DNA of 7,671 nucleotides from Chloroflexota bacterium (GTDB taxonomy: Bacteria > Chloroflexota > Anaerolineae > B4-G1), in the NCBI GenBank assembly GCA_003648085.1, contig QMOC01000110.1, positions 1 to 7,671 on the forward strand, written 5' to 3'. The notes under the pieces are model-generated. The model made no database searches, was not told the origin of the DNA, and saw only the letters and a program-made list of their open reading frames with translations. Position numbers and translations under genes: made by a program. Shown piece by piece: positions 6,341-7,671 of the stretch. Each line of letters opens with the position of its first letter. Within the stretch, counting starts at the first letter, position 1.

Positions 6341-7654
6341 ATGAAGAATATCACTGTCATCGGTGCCGGCTACGTGGGGCTGGTCACCGGAGCATGCTTC
6401 GCCGACCTGGGTAACAAGGTCGTCTGTGTGGACATCAATGAACAGAAGATCGAGAGCCTGAAGCAAGGAATAATGCCCATCTACGAACCGGGCCTGGAGG
6501 AACTGGTGGCCCGCAACGTGCGGGCGGGCCGGCTCGGTTTCACCACCTCATATGCCGAGGGGTTGAAAGAGGCGGAGTTTGTGTTCATTGCCGTGGGTAC
6601 CCCGGAGGGGGTGGACGGCGAGGCCGACCTGCGCTACGTGCGTATGGCGGCCCGTTCCATCGCCGAGGTGATGGATCATCCTATCATCATCGTCAACAAG
6701 TCCACCGTTCCCGTGGGAACCGGTGACTGGGTAGCCGACATTGTCCGCGAGTGCCGCAACGACGATGTGGATTTCGCCGTCGTCTCCAATCCCGAATTCC
6801 TGCGCGAGGGCTCTGCTATCAGCGACTTTATGTACCCTGACCGGGTCGTGCTGGGTTCACTGAATCGGGAGGCTGCGGAGAAGGTAGCCCAGTTATATCT
6901 CCCACTGCGCACAACGATTATGATTACCGACCTGCGTACAGCAGAGATGATTAAGTACGCCTCCAACGCCTTCCTGGCCACACGCATTTCGTTCATCAAC
7001 GAGATCGCCAACATCTGCGAGGCGCTGGGGGCTGACGTCAAGGAGGTCGCCATGGGGATGGGCTACGATAAGCGCATCGGCCATACCTTCCTCGATGCAG
7101 GCGTCGGGTACGGTGGTTCTTGCTTCCCAAAGGATGTCAAGGCGCTGGCCTACATGGCTGAGATCAAAGGGCGGCACCCGCAGTTGCTGCGTGCAGTGAT
7201 GGAGATCAACGCCGACCAGCGCCGGGCCGTGGTGCGCAAACTGGAGCAGGCGCTGAGCGACCTGCGGGGTAAGACAATTGGGCTGCTGGGATTGGCCTTC
7301 AAACCCAACACCGACGACATGCGCGAGGCTCCTTCCGCCCACATAGCCCGTATGCTGCGAACTTTGGGCGCCCACGTGCGGGGCTATGATCCGGTGGCGA
7401 TGAAGGTGGCTGCGCGGGTGGTGCCCGAGGTGGAACTGGCGGAGGACCCTTACACTCTGGCGGAGGGCTGCGATGCCCTCGTCGTCGTCACCGAGTGGAA
7501 CGAGTTCAAACATCTGGACCTGGCGCGCATCCGGGAGTTGATGAACCAACCGGTACTTATTGATGGGCGCAATATCTATGATCCTGCGATGATGAAGGAA
7601 TTGGGCTTCTACTATCGGGGTATAGGCCGGGGGTATGATGGGAGAGATGCGTGA
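6341..7654 (+). CDS. ugd: UDP-glucose 6-dehydrogenase
   Basis: A 437-residue cytoplasmic enzyme that oxidises UDP-glucose to UDP-glucuronate with two NAD+, feeding exopolysaccharide and surface glycan synthesis. The N-terminal Rossmann domain starts with GAGYVG (8-13), with acidic D31 at the end of strand 2 for NAD ribose binding. VGTP follows at 85-88. NPEFLREG (150-157) contributes the catalytic-site Glu152. K205 and N209 lie in the central helix (MIKYASNAF). The catalytic cysteine is C261 in GGSCFPKD (258-265), with D265 following. The C-terminal UDP-binding domain has [22 protein letters not shown] and IDGRNIYDP. Length and residue spacing match the bacterial family closely and nothing essential is missing. 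It is transcribed divergently from the cyclase operon, and its stop overlaps a possible next start codon. A close relative such as UDP-N-acetylmannosamine dehydrogenase is less likely given the motif set. Confidence 0.96.
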   Translation: MKNITVIGAGYVGLVTGACFADLGNKVVCVDINEQKIESLKQGIMPIYEPGLEELVARNVRAGRLGFTTSYAEGLKEAEFVFIAVGTPEGVDGEADLRYVRMAARSIAEVMDHPIIIVNKSTVPVGTGDWVADIVRECRNDDVDFAVVSNPEFLREGSAISDFMYPDRVVLGSLNREAAEKVAQLYLPLRTTIMITDLRTAEMIKYASNAFLATRISFINEIANICEALGADVKEVAMGMGYDKRIGHTFLDAGVGYGGSCFPKDVKALAYMAEIKGRHPQLLRAVMEINADQRRAVVRKLEQALSDLRGKTIGLLGLAFKPNTDDMREAPSAHIARMLRTLGAHVRGYDPVAMKVAARVVPEVELAEDPYTLAEGCDALVVVTEWNEFKHLDLARIRELMNQPVLIDGRNIYDPAMMKELGFYYRGIGRGYDGRDA

Positions 7655-7671
7655 AGGTTAATGGGAGACGA
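7651..7671 (+). CDS. Possible start of next gene (perhaps nucleotide-sugar epimerase)
   Basis: GTG 7651 overlaps the dehydrogenase stop (GTGA) and lies 6 nt after a GGAG within GGGAGAG. It opens seven codons, (M)KVNGRR, before the window ends. Such an overlap is typical of translational coupling. Extended-SDR nucleotide-sugar epimerases or decarboxylases often begin with a short basic lead before the VLVTGGAGFIG strand and often follow this dehydrogenase, so that is the best guess, but the diagnostic motif is outside the window. ATG 7661 in another frame is an alternative start. Confidence 0.35.

Noticed and set aside
6893..7549. Minus-strand 218-codon open frame inside ugd
   Set aside because: It is antisense to a complete, motif-perfect dehydrogenase; long antisense frames are expected at this GC content.

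Overview
The window is a GC-rich (about 60% by eye) bacterial segment holding three complete genes, one strongly supported gene fragment at the left edge and a possible gene start at the right edge. The style of the large cyclase/ATPase/TPR protein and of the UDP-glucose dehydrogenase suggests an environmental Chloroflexota (Anaerolineae-like) genome. This is an inference from family resemblance, as no marker gene is present.

Minus strand, transcribed right to left from about 6250: (1) a 1409-residue signalling protein (1864-6093) with two class III nucleotide cyclase domains, a STAND/AAA_16-type P-loop ATPase and a long TPR tail, the same domain order as mammalian soluble adenylyl cyclase; (2) after a 71-nt gap, a 482-residue secreted surface protein (344-1792) with a signal anchor, four Ig-like repeats and a C-terminal IPTL-CTERM sorting tail; (3) after a 66-nt gap containing a strong hairpin, the first 92 codons of a protein that looks like exosortase H (277 to beyond base 1), the enzyme family that processes IPTL-CTERM tails. 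The spacing fits one operon: sensor/cyclase, sorted surface protein, sorting enzyme. The junction between (1) and (2) carries a tandem duplication that copied the end of the cyclase gene together with a Shine-Dalgarno sequence.

Plus strand, from about 6300: a canonical UDP-glucose 6-dehydrogenase (6341-7654), which makes UDP-glucuronate for exopolysaccharide or cell-surface glycans. A GTG that overlaps its stop probably starts the next gene, perhaps a nucleotide-sugar epimerase. The 247-bp divergent region 6094-6340 has back-to-back promoter-like elements that overlap.

Taken together, the window looks like an envelope locus. A cyclase-STAND-TPR regulator is linked to a dedicated exosortase and its substrate, next to a sugar-nucleotide gene. 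Exosortase systems in general are known to co-occur with exopolysaccharide genes. No tRNA, rRNA, CRISPR array, insertion sequence or convincing intrinsic terminator was seen.
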